NCBI RefSeq assembly: GCF_001865995.1
Contig: NZ_MLQQ01000018.1
Coordinates: 186,001 to 250,000 of the forward strand
Source of the DNA: Anaerobacillus arseniciselenatis
GTDB taxonomy: Bacteria > Bacillota > Bacilli > Bacillales > Anaerobacillaceae
Reading direction: 5' to 3'
Length of the DNA: 64,000 nucleotides
The notes below the pieces were generated by a model. That model saw only the letters and a program-made list of their open reading frames with translations. It made no database searches and was not told the origin of the DNA. Positions 1 through 9,675 of the stretch are shown here, in pieces. Made by a program: the position numbers and the translations under genes. Position 1 is the stretch's first letter; every line of letters starts with the position of its first letter.

Positions 1-426
1 CGGTGGCAACAACAAGGAGTCGCTTTTATTGGTCTTACCAAAGACCAAAACGAAGTAACGTATAGCAGAAAATATTTAATTACAAAAGAACAATTTTTAG
101 ATGTTGTCAAACAAGAAAATAATGGTGTTGAGCTTGATATTGATTTAGAAAAAGTAAAAAAAGAAGTGTACTTAACTCTTCGAGACTCGTGGTACGGGAC
201 GATTTTATTTTTAGGAGAAGCGGAAGGGGCGTCGATATTTACGTTTACGGCTGATTGGGATTTAGACGTGCCGTTTAATAAGCCGTCCGAGCAATATTTA
301 AGTATGATCATCGAAGGTCTCAAACGATACGTAAACCTTAACAGTCATGATATTATCAATTATTTATCGACAAAACCCGGAGTAATAGATAATTATTGTA
401 AAGAAGAAATTGAAAAATTAATCTAA
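1..426 (+). CDS. C-terminal part of an unidentified protein (5' end outside window)
   Basis: The reading frame is open from base 1 to the TAA at 424-426, giving 141 residues. A GTG at 166 lies inside the frame but has no ribosome binding site, so the gene very probably starts upstream of the window. The visible part holds a segment reading GVAFIGLTKDQ, then YLITKEQFLDVVKQEN, and a soluble alpha/beta-looking tail. The YLITKEQF-type segment recalls small Firmicute proteins related to gamma-glutamylcyclotransferases, but this is a weak impression. No signal peptide or membrane segment is seen in this part. Function not assigned. Confidence 0.7.
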   Translation, partial: RWQQQGVAFIGLTKDQNEVTYSRKYLITKEQFLDVVKQENNGVELDIDLEKVKKEVYLTLRDSWYGTILFLGEAEGASIFTFTADWDLDVPFNKPSEQYLSMIIEGLKRYVNLNSHDIINYLSTKPGVIDNYCKEEIEKLI

Positions 427-762
427 TCGTGTGATAGGTGATCAATTACGATCACCTTTTTGCTTATAACAAATTATGTATTTCTATGTAAATACATTTG
501 CTGACCGAGATTATTGAACGAGCCTCTAAAATTCGATAGAAGTTTACAGCGAAGTGAGAGAACTCGGTCAGCATTTACATGCTAAATGGTGACGATCCCT
601 GTCATGAGCATTTTGTATGAAAATAAAATGACGGTCGACTTTATCGAAATGATAATAATATTAAAATTAGTTTTATTGTTCACATTGTGTTCATTTAACC
701 GTGATAAAATAACAAAGTATAATACGAATAGGTTTTTTTAGATCTGAGGAGGAAAATAAGAA
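427..762. other. Intergenic region with one composite repeat and a probable promoter
   Basis: This 336-bp gap holds a hairpin repeat (500-572), a GGTGACG...GTTTTGTATG-like module (about 580-623), and an AT-rich stretch before the efflux operon. A TATAAT at 718-723, with TTAACC 17 bases upstream (695-700), is the best promoter candidate for the RND operon. The ribosome binding site GAGGAGG starts at 746. Confidence 0.5.
500..623. repeat. Composite repeat, copy 1 (B hairpin plus A module)
   Basis: GCTGACCGAG (500-509) pairs perfectly with CTCGGTCAGC (563-572). The loop carries the family boxes TGAACGAGCCTC and AGCGAAG. It is followed by an A module (GGTGACGAT...GTCATGAGC..TTTTGTATG). Same family as 45188-45441 and 59711-59879, with different arm sequences. 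Confidence 0.75.
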
Positions 763-2121
763 ATGAATTGGAAAAAAATGAAGTGGGCAACACCCTTCTT
801 AGCAGCAGCTATATTGGTTGGTTGTAATACTGGTGGAGACAGTGTAGATGAAGCAACTCAAGAAGAGGCACCGTCGTTATACCCCGTTGAACTGGATGAA
901 GTAACGAAGGGGCTGCTTACAGATGAAATAAAATTATCAGGAAATGTAATGCCGAGTAAACAAATGGTCGTTCTCCCAATGCTTACAGGGGAAGTAACAA
1001 AAGTAAATGTGGCAAATGGTGATCAAGTAGAAAAAGGAGATATTTTAATTGAAATAGATGCTTCAGATATTGAATTAAATGTGGCTCAAGCTCAAGCGGG
1101 TCTCGATGCGGCAAGAGCGAATCTAGCAGGATCAAGACAGATGCGGGAGCAAAGTATGAAACAAGCGCAACTTCAATTAGACCAAGCAACTGATCTATTA
1201 AAACAGCTAGATGAACTAGAAGGAGATGGAAGCATCGATACAGATGAAATTCCGTCTAACCTTCAAGAAATCATTCAAAACCTAGTTGGGGCCAATATGC
1301 CAGGTGATTTTGATCGAAAGCAAGCTGAAATGGCCGTAGAGCAAGCTGAAACAGCTTTGGAGCAAGCGAGAAGTACGACACAAATCGAAGCGGCTGAAGC
1401 TTCTGTAAAACAAGCCGAAATTGCTGTTGAAATGGCAGAAAAACAACTAACGAATGCCGTTATAAGGGCGCCGATTTCTGGACAAGTTACGAACTTCACA
1501 GCAGTTGTCGGTCAAATGGTGTCGCCGCAAGCACCATTATCACAAATTGTTCAAATGGAAGAGCCACTTGTTCAAATGAATGTGAATGAATCGGTGCTTC
1601 CTTCTTTAAAAAGAGATCAGGATGTTGAGGTAGTGATAAAATCATTAAATAGAGCGTATAAAGGGACAATTTCGTACATCAGTATCATGCCTGCTGAGCA
1701 ATCACTTTCTTATCCAGTAGAAATTAAAATAAATGATGGCGATGAAAATTTACGTGTTGGTATGATGGCTGAAGTGATCGTCACTGTATCGGATGAACAG
1801 AAACAAACGGTCGTCCCTGTAGATGCAATCATCACAGAAAATAATAAAACGATTGCTTATGTGACAAATGATGGCGAAACTGTAGAGCGTCGTAAAGTAA
1901 CAATCGCCTCAGAAACCGTAGATTTTTATAGTATTGAAGCAGGTTTAGAACCTGGGGAATTCGTTATCGTTCGTGGAGCTCATCAACTTTATGATGGAGC
2001 ATTGATTAATGTGCGGAATCCGGATCTTTTAGAAGATAGAGTAAATGAAACTGAAGGCCAAACCGAAGAAATAGAAGAAATTGATGAGGAAGAGGACGAC
2101 GATACCTCAGAAGATGAATGA
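763..2121 (+). CDS. RND efflux periplasmic-adaptor-type lipoprotein (MFP/HlyD family)
   Basis: A membrane fusion protein that would work with the RND permease encoded next. The N-terminus is a lipoprotein signal with lipobox LVGC (Cys about residue 21), so it is anchored to the outer face of the membrane. A biotinyl-lipoyl-like half lies near residues 60-110, followed by an Ala/Gln/Glu-rich coiled-coil hairpin (about 110-230), the second lipoyl half (VIRAPISGQV), a beta-barrel domain and a membrane-proximal domain. The last ~30 residues are very acidic, which is unusual for the family. 452 aa is normal. GAGGAGG precedes the ATG well. First gene of an operon with permease, response regulator and kinase; substrate unknown. 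Confidence 0.92.
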   Translation: MNWKKMKWATPFLAAAILVGCNTGGDSVDEATQEEAPSLYPVELDEVTKGLLTDEIKLSGNVMPSKQMVVLPMLTGEVTKVNVANGDQVEKGDILIEIDASDIELNVAQAQAGLDAARANLAGSRQMREQSMKQAQLQLDQATDLLKQLDELEGDGSIDTDEIPSNLQEIIQNLVGANMPGDFDRKQAEMAVEQAETALEQARSTTQIEAAEASVKQAEIAVEMAEKQLTNAVIRAPISGQVTNFTAVVGQMVSPQAPLSQIVQMEEPLVQMNVNESVLPSLKRDQDVEVVIKSLNRAYKGTISYISIMPAEQSLSYPVEIKINDGDENLRVGMMAEVIVTVSDEQKQTVVPVDAIITENNKTIAYVTNDGETVERRKVTIASETVDFYSIEAGLEPGEFVIVRGAHQLYDGALINVRNPDLLEDRVNETEGQTEEIEEIDEEEDDDTSEDE

Positions 2122-2150
2122 TACTTGCGATATGTCACGGAGGAATATAG

Positions 2151-5100
2151 ATGAGACTAATTAAAGAATCCGTTAAGAGACCGGTTGGTGTCATTATCAT
2201 GACACTCGTCGTAATGATGTTAGGGGTTGTTTCTCTTACTGGATTAAGAGTAGATTTAATGCCAGATTTAGATTTACCGATTGCGGTTGTTATGACACCT
2301 TATAATGGGGCCGCACCACAAGAAGTAGAAAATTTAGTCACTAGACCGCTAGAAGGTTCGTTAAGTGCTACGGAAGGCTTAGACACGATGCAGTCGATAT
2401 CGGCACCTAATCAATCGGTCATTCTTTTAATGTATAACTTCGGTACGAATTTGGATGTTGCGATGTTAGACTTACGAGATCGTGTTGATATGGTCGAGCA
2501 AATGTTACCGGAAGGGGCCGGCTCTCCGACGATCATGAGGTTTGATCCTAACCAAATGCCAATTATGCAAATCGGTATTTCAGCGGACATGGATTTAACC
2601 CGTCTAACAAACATTGCCGAAGATACGATTCTTCCAAGAATCGAACGACTTCCAGGAGTAGGTCAAGTGAATATAACTGGAGGGCAGGAACGAGAAATTT
2701 CTGTTGAACCAGACCTGACAAAAATGCAAAACTACGGTTTAACGATCACACAGTTAGCACAACTGATTGGTGGCGAAAATCGTTCTGCACCAGCTGGTGA
2801 CGTTGTTCGTGGTGGGGATGAAATGCCGTTACGTATCGTCGGTGACTTTCGTTCTGCAGAAGATATTCGAAAAATAAATATCCCACTACGAACAGGTGAA
2901 ACGATTAAACTTTCAGAAATCGCTGAAGTGAAAGATCAGTTCAAAGAACAAGATTCTTTAGCTTATGTCAACGGAAAGCCGACGTTAAGCCTTGATATTT
3001 TAAAGCAAACAGACGCAAATACGGTGGAAGTGTCGCGAGCCGTTACAAGTGAGCTCGAACGACTTGAAAGTGACCTTAATGGTGGCGTGTCACTCGTACC
3101 GATTATGGATTCAGCGATGTTCATTCAAGAATCCGTCAATAGTGTTTCGAGAAACTTAATTCTCGGTGGAATTATGGCGTTATTCGTTCTTCTAGCATTT
3201 TTACGAAGCTTTAGAAGTACGTTAATTATCGGTTTATCGATTCCGATTGCTTTAATTTCTGCGTTTACATTGCTATATTTTGCAGGAGAAACATTAAACA
3301 TCATAACTTTAGGAGGACTGGCACTAGGAGTCGGTTTACTTGTCGATAGTTCAATCGTAATTTTAGAAAATATTTATAAATACCGTGAACGTGGATATTC
3401 ACGAACCCAATCGGCGATCAAAGGGGCTTCAGAAGTTTCAAGTGCGGTTATTGCATCTACACTGACAAGCCTTGTTGTATTCGTACCAATCGTGTTTACA
3501 GGAGGAATTGCGGCTGAAATTTTCATGCCATTAGCTTTAACGGTTGGATTTACGCTATTAGCATCATTAGCTGTTGCTCTTACGTTAGTTCCGATGTTAT
3601 CAGGTTTATTACTTCCAGAAATTAAAGTCGAGGAAGACCCAAGGGGCTTAAGAAAGATCGGAGTGGCCATCGGAAATTATTTAGATCGTTTAAATGAACG
3701 GTATCGTAGAGTGTTAAAATGGGCCATTAACCACCGAAAAACGATTATCTTTAGCACTGTTTTGTTATTAGTAGCTAGTTTTGGGAGTGTACGACTTGTC
3801 GGAACAGAGTTAATGCCATCGTTTGACCAAGGTGAACTTTCTGCTCGTTATGAAGTTCCATCTGGTACACCAATAGAAGAAACGAGAGAAACACTAGCGC
3901 AATTAGAAAAATTTTTAATAGAAACAGAAGCTACTGAAGTCATCTATTCTACCGTCGGTGGTGGCGGAATGATGGGCATGGGTGGTGCGGGTAATAACGA
4001 AGGAGAATTGTATGTTCGCCTCATGCCGCAAAATGAAAGAGACATCTCAACCAATGATTTAATCGAGCAATTTGACAGCTTCGCTCAGACAATTCCTGAT
4101 TTAGAGTTAAATGTAAGAGCATTTGAAAGTCAAGGGATGGGTGGCGACCCTGTTGAAATTGAAGTTCGAGGCGAAGACTTTGATACGTTAAAATGGATTG
4201 CAGATGACATCCAAGAAATTATTAGTGAAGTACCAGGAGCAACGAACGTTACTCATTCGATGGGCGACACAAGACCAGAAATGCAACTGCATATCGATCG
4301 AGACTTAGCTAGCCGTTACGGCTTATCTTATCCTGAAGTGATGCAAACGGTGATGAGTAGTGTGAGTGGTCAAGTCGCAACGCTAATGCGATCGGAAGGT
4401 CAAGAAATAAGTGTAACAGTTATTTTACCAGAGGAGTATCGTGATAATTTTCAAAAACTACAAAATTTACCGTTGTTAACTCCTGTTGGAGATACGGTTC
4501 CACTTGCAGCGATAGCTAGTTTTGTTGAAGCAGATGGGCCGAATGTGATCAATCGTCAAAATCAAAGTCGAGGTGTGACAATTAGTGGTGATGTCGTTGA
4601 TCGAGATTTAGGAAGTGTGATTGCCGATATTGAAAAAGAACTCGATCAATACATTTTCCCTGAAGGATACAGCTATCGTACAGGTGGAGAATTTGAGATG
4701 ATGATGGATGCCTTTGTTGATCTTGCACTTGCATTGTCTTTAGCTATTTTCCTCGTGTACGCGGTCATGGCGTTCCAATTTGAAAAAGTCATGTATCCGT
4801 TTATCGTCATGTTTAGTTTACCAGCAACGTTTATCGGGATCATGATCGGCTTTGTGGTAACTGGAAGGCCTTTAAGTGTTCCAGCCTTTATCGGGGTGAT
4901 CATGTTAAGTGGAATTGTTGTTAATAATGCGATCATTTTAGTTGATTATATTAACCAATTACGAGAAAGAGGATTATCAAGAGAAGAAGCAATCCTTGAA
5001 GCAGGTCCCGCCAGGTTACGACCGATATTAATGACGATGTTAACGACGGTACTCGCGATGGTTCCACTGGCAATTGGTATGGGCGAAGGCGCAGAATTAC

Positions 5101-5252
5101 AAGCACCAATGGCAACCGTGATCGTTTTTGGTTTATCGTTTGCAACGATTATTACGTTACTTTTAGTACCGGTCATGTACATTTATACGGATAACTTTAC
5201 GAATTGGTTCAAAGGACTGTTTAAACGTAATAAAGAGCAAGAAGTGTCCTAA
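2151..5252 (+). CDS. RND-family efflux permease (SwrC/AcrB-like)
   Basis: A 1033-aa proton-driven exporter with the usual layout: TM1 near residue 12, a large extracytoplasmic loop, TM2-6 at about 335-500, TM7 near 535, a second large loop, and TM8-12 at about 860-1020. TM4 holds GLLVDSSIVILEN; its Asp (near residue 398) corresponds to one of the two proton-relay Asp of AcrB, while the second position is Ser. A glycine/methionine run (GGGGMMGMGGAG) interrupts the second porter region. Closest functional analogue is Bacillus SwrC (YerP), which exports surfactin-type compounds; the substrate here is not shown. It begins 29 bases after the adaptor stop, with GGAGG upstream. Confidence 0.93.
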   Translation: MRLIKESVKRPVGVIIMTLVVMMLGVVSLTGLRVDLMPDLDLPIAVVMTPYNGAAPQEVENLVTRPLEGSLSATEGLDTMQSISAPNQSVILLMYNFGTNLDVAMLDLRDRVDMVEQMLPEGAGSPTIMRFDPNQMPIMQIGISADMDLTRLTNIAEDTILPRIERLPGVGQVNITGGQEREISVEPDLTKMQNYGLTITQLAQLIGGENRSAPAGDVVRGGDEMPLRIVGDFRSAEDIRKINIPLRTGETIKLSEIAEVKDQFKEQDSLAYVNGKPTLSLDILKQTDANTVEVSRAVTSELERLESDLNGGVSLVPIMDSAMFIQESVNSVSRNLILGGIMALFVLLAFLRSFRSTLIIGLSIPIALISAFTLLYFAGETLNIITLGGLALGVGLLVDSSIVILENIYKYRERGYSRTQSAIKGASEVSSAVIASTLTSLVVFVPIVFTGGIAAEIFMPLALTVGFTLLASLAVALTLVPMLSGLLLPEIKVEEDPRGLRKIGVAIGNYLDRLNERYRRVLKWAINHRKTIIFSTVLLLVASFGSVRLVGTELMPSFDQGELSARYEVPSGTPIEETRETLAQLEKFLIETEATEVIYSTVGGGGMMGMGGAGNNEGELYVRLMPQNERDISTNDLIEQFDSFAQTIPDLELNVRAFESQGMGGDPVEIEVRGEDFDTLKWIADDIQEIISEVPGATNVTHSMGDTRPEMQLHIDRDLASRYGLSYPEVMQTVMSSVSGQVATLMRSEGQEISVTVILPEEYRDNFQKLQNLPLLTPVGDTVPLAAIASFVEADGPNVINRQNQSRGVTISGDVVDRDLGSVIADIEKELDQYIFPEGYSYRTGGEFEMMMDAFVDLALALSLAIFLVYAVMAFQFEKVMYPFIVMFSLPATFIGIMIGFVVTGRPLSVPAFIGVIMLSGIVVNNAIILVDYINQLRERGLSREEAILEAGPARLRPILMTMLTTVLAMVPLAIGMGEGAELQAPMATVIVFGLSFATIITLLLVPVMYIYTDNFTNWFKGLFKRNKEQEVS

Positions 5253-5269
5253 GTAAGGGAGCTGTTTTC

Positions 5270-5956
5270 ATGAAAAAATTACACTTATTAGTCGTTGATG
5301 ATGATCCGAATATTTGTGAGCTCATTCGATTGTACGGTGAAAAAGCGGGGTATGAGGTTACGTCTGAATTAAATGGGTCGGAGGGCCTCGACTCATTTTA
5401 CGAAAAAATACCTGATATTGTCGTGCTAGATATTATGCTTCCAGGAATGGACGGTTGGGAAATCTGTAAAGAAATCCGCAAAAGTTACCCTGTTCCCATT
5501 ATTATGCTCACAGGCAAAGGTGAGGTTTACGATAAAATTAAAGGTTTGGAAATCGGTGCCGATGATTATGTCGTGAAGCCGTTTGATCCGAATGAACTGT
5601 TTGCAAGGGTAAAAGCGGTTTTAAGACGATATAACATTTTAAACAATGATGAAGGAATGTTAACACTACCTGGGTTAACGATCGACATGAAACAATATAA
5701 AATAGCTTGTTTTGGTGAAGAAATGACGTTGCCTCCTAAAGAGATTGAACTCCTTTACTTTTTAGCGTCTCAACCAAATCGGGTATTTACTAGACAAGAG
5801 TTGCTCGATCAAATCTGGGGCTATGATTTCGAAGGAGATGCGAGAACGGTTGATGTTCATATTAAAAGAATTCGTGAAAAACTTGGCAAAGAGGCTACGC
5901 AATGGGAATTAAAGACATTGCGTGGCATCGGTTATAAATTTCAGGTGAATGGATGA
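5270..5956 (+). CDS. OmpR/PhoB-family response regulator
   Basis: A 228-aa two-domain regulator. The receiver domain (about 1-120) carries the acidic pocket DDD (10-12), the phosphoacceptor Asp54 in VVLDIMLPG and the conserved VKPF Lys. A winged-helix DNA-binding domain follows (about 130-225, ending LKTLRGIGYKF). It lies 17 bases after the permease and overlaps the next gene by ATGA, so it is co-transcribed with the efflux genes and probably autoregulates the operon (inference). Confidence 0.95.
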   Translation: MKKLHLLVVDDDPNICELIRLYGEKAGYEVTSELNGSEGLDSFYEKIPDIVVLDIMLPGMDGWEICKEIRKSYPVPIIMLTGKGEVYDKIKGLEIGADDYVVKPFDPNELFARVKAVLRRYNILNNDEGMLTLPGLTIDMKQYKIACFGEEMTLPPKEIELLYFLASQPNRVFTRQELLDQIWGYDFEGDARTVDVHIKRIREKLGKEATQWELKTLRGIGYKFQVNG

Positions 5957-7377
5957 TGAAACGAAGATCGAGTATATTCACGAAGTTATTTTTTACGTAT
6001 TTATTTGGCTCTTTTGCTGCTTTTCTCGTTTTTGTTGCTATTTTTTATTTGTTGTTTAGTAATGATCTTAAACAAGATTTCACTGACGCCTTACATGAAA
6101 AAAGACATCAAGTTGAGCAAACGTTACAATTAGCTTACGAAGAAGGGCAAGATAAAGAAGCGATTATTTCAACGTTGAACTTTATTGGTGATTTCGATTA
6201 TCGAAGTATCTTTTTGTTCGGTGCTGGTGGTGAACTGCTGTACAATTTCTCTTCATTTGAGGAATTACCATTCGAAAATTCTATTTATGTTGAAAAAGCG
6301 TTAAAGGGCGAGAGTGTAACTGAGTTTATAAAAAAAGATGGCAAGGCGATCTTTTTTATGGCAACACCTCTTAATGAAAACTATGATGAACAAGTGATGT
6401 TGATTGCATTGCACGGTTATGAGCAAACAGCTAGCAGAATGAAGGGAATCTTCTTATTAGCCGGCATTATCACAGTTTTAGGTACGACGTTGTTTTTATT
6501 CGTCATCTCTAAAAGAATTGCTGCGCCACTACGAGACATGAATAGTGTTGCCTTAGAGTATGCCAAAGGAAATTTTGATAAAAAAGTAACCGTAAAAAGT
6601 AAAGATGAAGTCGGTCAATTAGGCAACAGCTTGAACTATATGGCCAAAGAGCTTGAAAGTCTTGACTCGATGAGAAAAGAATTTGTCGCCAACGTTTCCC
6701 ATGATATGCGCTCACCATTAACATCAGTGAACGGATTTATCGTAGCAATGTTGGATGGGACGATCCCAGAACATCAGCATAAACGTTATTTGCGTTTAAT
6801 GAAAGATGAGACGACAAGGTTGATTAAACTTGTCAATGATTTACTTGATATTGCGAGTATCGAAGCTGGGCAAATGTCCATTTCACCGATCAGTTATAAT
6901 TTGTCCGAACAAGTGCGAAAACTGATTGCAAAAGTGGAGCCAGAGTTAACGAAAGGACAACTAGAAGTTTCGTTAACCTCAAATCAAGAAGAGGACATCT
7001 ATATTTATGCCGATCCAAATAGAATTGACCAAGTTCTAGGTAACTTAATGCAAAACGCGATTAATTTTTCACCTGAAAAAGGAATGATAGAAGTTGAAGT
7101 TGCGCAGAACGAACAAGAAGTGATAGTTTCGATTAAGGATCAAGGGCCAGGGCTACGCGAAGAAGAGATGAAGTTTATTTGGGATCGCTTCTTCAAAGTC
7201 GACAAAGCCCGAAGTCAAAAATCCGGTACCGGCATCGGCTTATCGATCGTAAAACACATCATCGATTTACACGACGCCAAAATCGAAGTCGATAGCACAC
7301 CTGGGCACGGCACCAAATTCACAATTTTTATTGGGTGTCAGACACCAACGAAAGATCACTTTCACCAACATCAATGA
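5953..7377 (+). CDS. Membrane sensor histidine kinase (HAMP, HisKA, HATPase)
   Basis: Cognate kinase of the preceding regulator (4-base ATGA overlap). TM1 lies about 12-35, an extracytoplasmic sensor about 36-165, TM2 about 168-187, HAMP about 188-240, then the H box VSHDMRSPLTS with His250, and an ATPase domain with N box (NLMQNAINFS), G1 (DQGPGLREEE), F box and G2 (GTGIGLSIV). The normal family ending (KFTIFI) is followed by 15 extra residues whose codons run through a GTGTCAGACACC repeat at 7335-7346. The native stop seems to have been replaced by repeat-derived sequence; this should not affect the catalytic core. Confidence 0.94.
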   Translation: MMKRRSSIFTKLFFTYLFGSFAAFLVFVAIFYLLFSNDLKQDFTDALHEKRHQVEQTLQLAYEEGQDKEAIISTLNFIGDFDYRSIFLFGAGGELLYNFSSFEELPFENSIYVEKALKGESVTEFIKKDGKAIFFMATPLNENYDEQVMLIALHGYEQTASRMKGIFLLAGIITVLGTTLFLFVISKRIAAPLRDMNSVALEYAKGNFDKKVTVKSKDEVGQLGNSLNYMAKELESLDSMRKEFVANVSHDMRSPLTSVNGFIVAMLDGTIPEHQHKRYLRLMKDETTRLIKLVNDLLDIASIEAGQMSISPISYNLSEQVRKLIAKVEPELTKGQLEVSLTSNQEEDIYIYADPNRIDQVLGNLMQNAINFSPEKGMIEVEVAQNEQEVIVSIKDQGPGLREEEMKFIWDRFFKVDKARSQKSGTGIGLSIVKHIIDLHDAKIEVDSTPGHGTKFTIFIGCQTPTKDHFHQHQ

Positions 7378-7493
7378 AAATAAGTTATTAAGAAGTGCTC
7401 AATTAAAGAAAGTGAACATTCCCGTAGTAACTTATGTACAGGGGAGACCCACCCGTGGACAAATAAGCAATTTGTCTTTCTGGAGTGGACACG
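7335..7493. repeat. GTGTCAGACACC / GTGGACAAA repeat element overlapping the kinase 3' end
   Basis: The palindrome GTGTCAGACACC (7335-7346) lies inside the last codons of the histidine kinase. About 105 bases later comes CCCGTGGACAAAT with a degenerate GTGGACA-type inverted partner to 7493. The same two motifs are joined directly at 58187-58245 and, inverted, at 37541-37585. Confidence 0.6.
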
Positions 7494-7531
7494 TTTCGAG
7501 AGGCTAATTGTTTCTCTCTAATTTAATCTGA

Positions 7532-7567
7532 AGGACTATACTTCTTTTTGGAGTATAGTCCTTTTTT
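7532..7567 (+). terminator. Rho-independent terminator of the RND/two-component operon
   Basis: Perfect 11-bp stem AGGACTATACT / AGTATAGTCCT (7532-7542 / 7552-7562) followed by six T residues. It lies just before the stop codon of the converging transporter gene. Confidence 0.9.
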
Positions 7568-7570
7568 AGA

Positions 7571-8620
7571 TTAAGCGGCTTGCCTTTCTACTTCCTTTCG
7601 AAAATACCATTTCAATAACGAAGGAACAAAAATAATGATAATGAGAATTCGTATGAGCTGTAGCGCGCTAATCACCGCAGGATCAGCACCGATCATCGCA
7701 CCTGTTAATACCATTTCAATTAACCCGCCTGGGGCAATGCTTAAAATCGCTGTTGTTAAATCCAATGTTGTAAAATGGGCTAACAAACCGCCTAAGCCAA
7801 ACGAAATGACAATTAGAGAAAGTGAGACTGCAAAATAAACGAGACAATACTTCCCACCGAGCTTTAAGTCATGAAATGAAATATTCTTCCCTAGACCAAT
7901 TCCGACAGCAACTTGGGCAGCATGTAAAACGATTACGGGGATACTTGCTAAATCAATACCACTAATATTCATGAGTGCAGTTAGTGCCATCGGAACAACA
8001 ACAATCCCTGCCGGAATCAAATTTCGAAACAAAATCCCTAATACCACTGGAACTAAAAACCAAAAGTAATTCCAACCTCCCAGTTCAAATGCAGCGCCAA
8101 CTCCGCCAATCGTCGCCACTTCTTGACCACTAAAAAAATATAATATAACCGCTGGTACGATAAATAACACCGTCATTAAACGCACCGTTTGAAATATCAC
8201 CACAAAAGAAGTGTTCGCTTTTAAAGCTTCACTAGCAATGACCATTTCTGATAATCCACCTGGTATTGAACCAAAAACACTCGTCACTTTATCGACATTA
8301 ATCCAGCGCGTCACTAAAATACTAATAAAAACACTTGCTAATATAAGAAGACAAGTCATCAAAAGATACGGCAGTAAATAAGGCCCAATCGTCATAAACG
8401 TATCCATCGTAAAATAAAGGCCGAAATAGATTCCGAGAATCATAAAACCGCCACTTTTTAAAGGATTCGGCCAATTCACAGAGCGGTTTGTAATTCCTTG
8501 CCATAGCATAACAGACGTTAGTGCCCCTAAAACCCAAGGAAGAGGGAAGTTAATCAAAGTAAATATATACCCGCCAATGACTCCAATAATACAAGTTTCG
8601 ATCAACCGTGCAATGTTCAT
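7571..8620 (-). CDS. AbrB-family membrane transporter (PF05145-like)
   Basis: An integral membrane protein of about 349 residues built from two similar halves, each with glycine-rich motifs (SIPGGLSEM in the first, SIAPGGLIEMV in the second), typical of the AbrB-duplication family. These proteins are often mislabelled AbrB transcriptional regulators; they are membrane proteins linked to ammonia monooxygenase-type or tripartite-like transport, with poorly known substrates. About ten TM segments. A longer frame opens at 8659, but GGAG sits about ten bases before the ATG at 8620, so the shorter form is chosen. Single gene, converging on the RND operon. Confidence 0.85.
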   Translation of the reverse strand: MNIARLIETCIIGVIGGYIFTLINFPLPWVLGALTSVMLWQGITNRSVNWPNPLKSGGFMILGIYFGLYFTMDTFMTIGPYLLPYLLMTCLLILASVFISILVTRWINVDKVTSVFGSIPGGLSEMVIASEALKANTSFVVIFQTVRLMTVLFIVPAVILYFFSGQEVATIGGVGAAFELGGWNYFWFLVPVVLGILFRNLIPAGIVVVPMALTALMNISGIDLASIPVIVLHAAQVAVGIGLGKNISFHDLKLGGKYCLVYFAVSLSLIVISFGLGGLLAHFTTLDLTTAILSIAPGGLIEMVLTGAMIGADPAVISALQLIRILIIIIFVPSLLKWYFRKEVERQAA

Positions 8621-8722
8621 AAAATAACAGCTCCAATGCAAAGCAGTTTTTCGTATCACGAAACATTATACTTCAATTTACAATATTTTCATAGAGAACA
8701 CGGTATTTTTTAAGCCAAGATC

Positions 8723-8762
8723 AAAAAAGCTGTCCTATGTGTCGAAACACGAATAGAACAGC
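8723..8762 (-). terminator. Terminator of the HD-domain gene
   Basis: On the minus strand a stem GCTGTTCTATTCGTG... / ...CACATAGGACAGC (8729-8762) is followed by six T residues. It lies directly after the yfbR-like stop codon. Confidence 0.85.
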
Positions 8763-8769
8763 AACTTTT

Positions 8770-9354
8770 TTATTCAGATATTTCATCCAATGTTTTTTCA
8801 AAACTTGGTGCCAAATGCTTTAGAAAATAATCAACTTCAGGCATGTCTAACTCGTGTACTTTTTGTTCGATTTGATTTTTCGCAATAGCAAACTCCCGGT
8901 TCCCAGCTAATAATTCAGTCACACATTTTAAGTATGCGTCTAATAAATCCGCCGCTTTAATAAATCGTATAAGTTCAGGGTCAGCATCATTTTCACTAAT
9001 GATATTTTTATATATGACTTTTAAAGGATCTGGTGCTTGTTTAACTAATCTTTCAGCAGCTAATCCCTCAAGGTCGCGAAAGTTTTTTAAAATATCACGA
9101 TTATGATGTTTTACAGGTGTTGGAATATCGCCGGTAAAAACTTCAGTCACATCATGAAAAAGCGATAACGTGACGGCTTTATCCGTATTAATATTTTTAT
9201 TAAAAACTTCATTGGCAATCGAGCAAAGACAATGAGTAATGAGTGACACATGAAAAGAGTGCTCCGCGACATTCTCCTTCATGACATTTCTCATTAAACT
9301 CCAACGTTCTATGTAGCGAAGGCGGTATAAGTTGGCTAGTAAATGACTTTCCAT
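8770..9354 (-). CDS. HD-domain 5'-deoxynucleotidase, YfbR-like
   Basis: A 194-aa soluble HD-superfamily metal hydrolase. The metal-binding pattern is visible: His in VAEHSFHVSLI (about residue 31), the HD pair in LFHDVTEVFTGDIPTP, and the downstream Asp in AADLLDAYLKC. YfbR-type enzymes remove the 5' phosphate from deoxynucleoside monophosphates and control dUMP supply. AAAGGGAG precedes the ATG. Transcribed alone with its own terminator. Family assignment is strong; the substrate is by homology. Confidence 0.88.
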   Translation of the reverse strand: MESHLLANLYRLRYIERWSLMRNVMKENVAEHSFHVSLITHCLCSIANEVFNKNINTDKAVTLSLFHDVTEVFTGDIPTPVKHHNRDILKNFRDLEGLAAERLVKQAPDPLKVIYKNIISENDADPELIRFIKAADLLDAYLKCVTELLAGNREFAIAKNQIEQKVHELDMPEVDYFLKHLAPSFEKTLDEISE

Positions 9355-9675
9355 ATATTTCTCCCTTTCTAGCTGTTTTCACTAATCTTGAAGCTTATTA
9401 GCAAAAGCGATCTTTTTATAAAGCTTCACTTGTAATTATTATTTTAAAATCATACCTGATAAATAATATACCACATAGTGAAAACAAGCAAGGATAGTTA
9501 CTATGTATAGAGATGTAGATGTCAAAATTAAACTTTATTCTCAAATAATGTGTTACACTAATGATGAAAAAAGTGATCTGAATTTTTAAAAATAAGAGTT
9601 AATTTAAAACAATGTCAAAGCTCACTACATAACAAAGATCAGTCGAGATTGTCATAAAAACGAGGGGGAATTTTC
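9355..9675. other. Intergenic region without recognised features
   Basis: 321 AT-rich bases between divergent genes, so promoters for both should be here, but no clear -35/-10 pair was found. A GAAGCTT...AAGCTTC-type inverted repeat sits near 9389-9426. No repeat-family copy was noticed. Confidence 0.4.

Noticed and set aside
7571-8620. AbrB transition-state regulator
   Set aside because: The protein is an integral membrane protein of the AbrB-duplication family without a SpoVT-AbrB DNA-binding fold.
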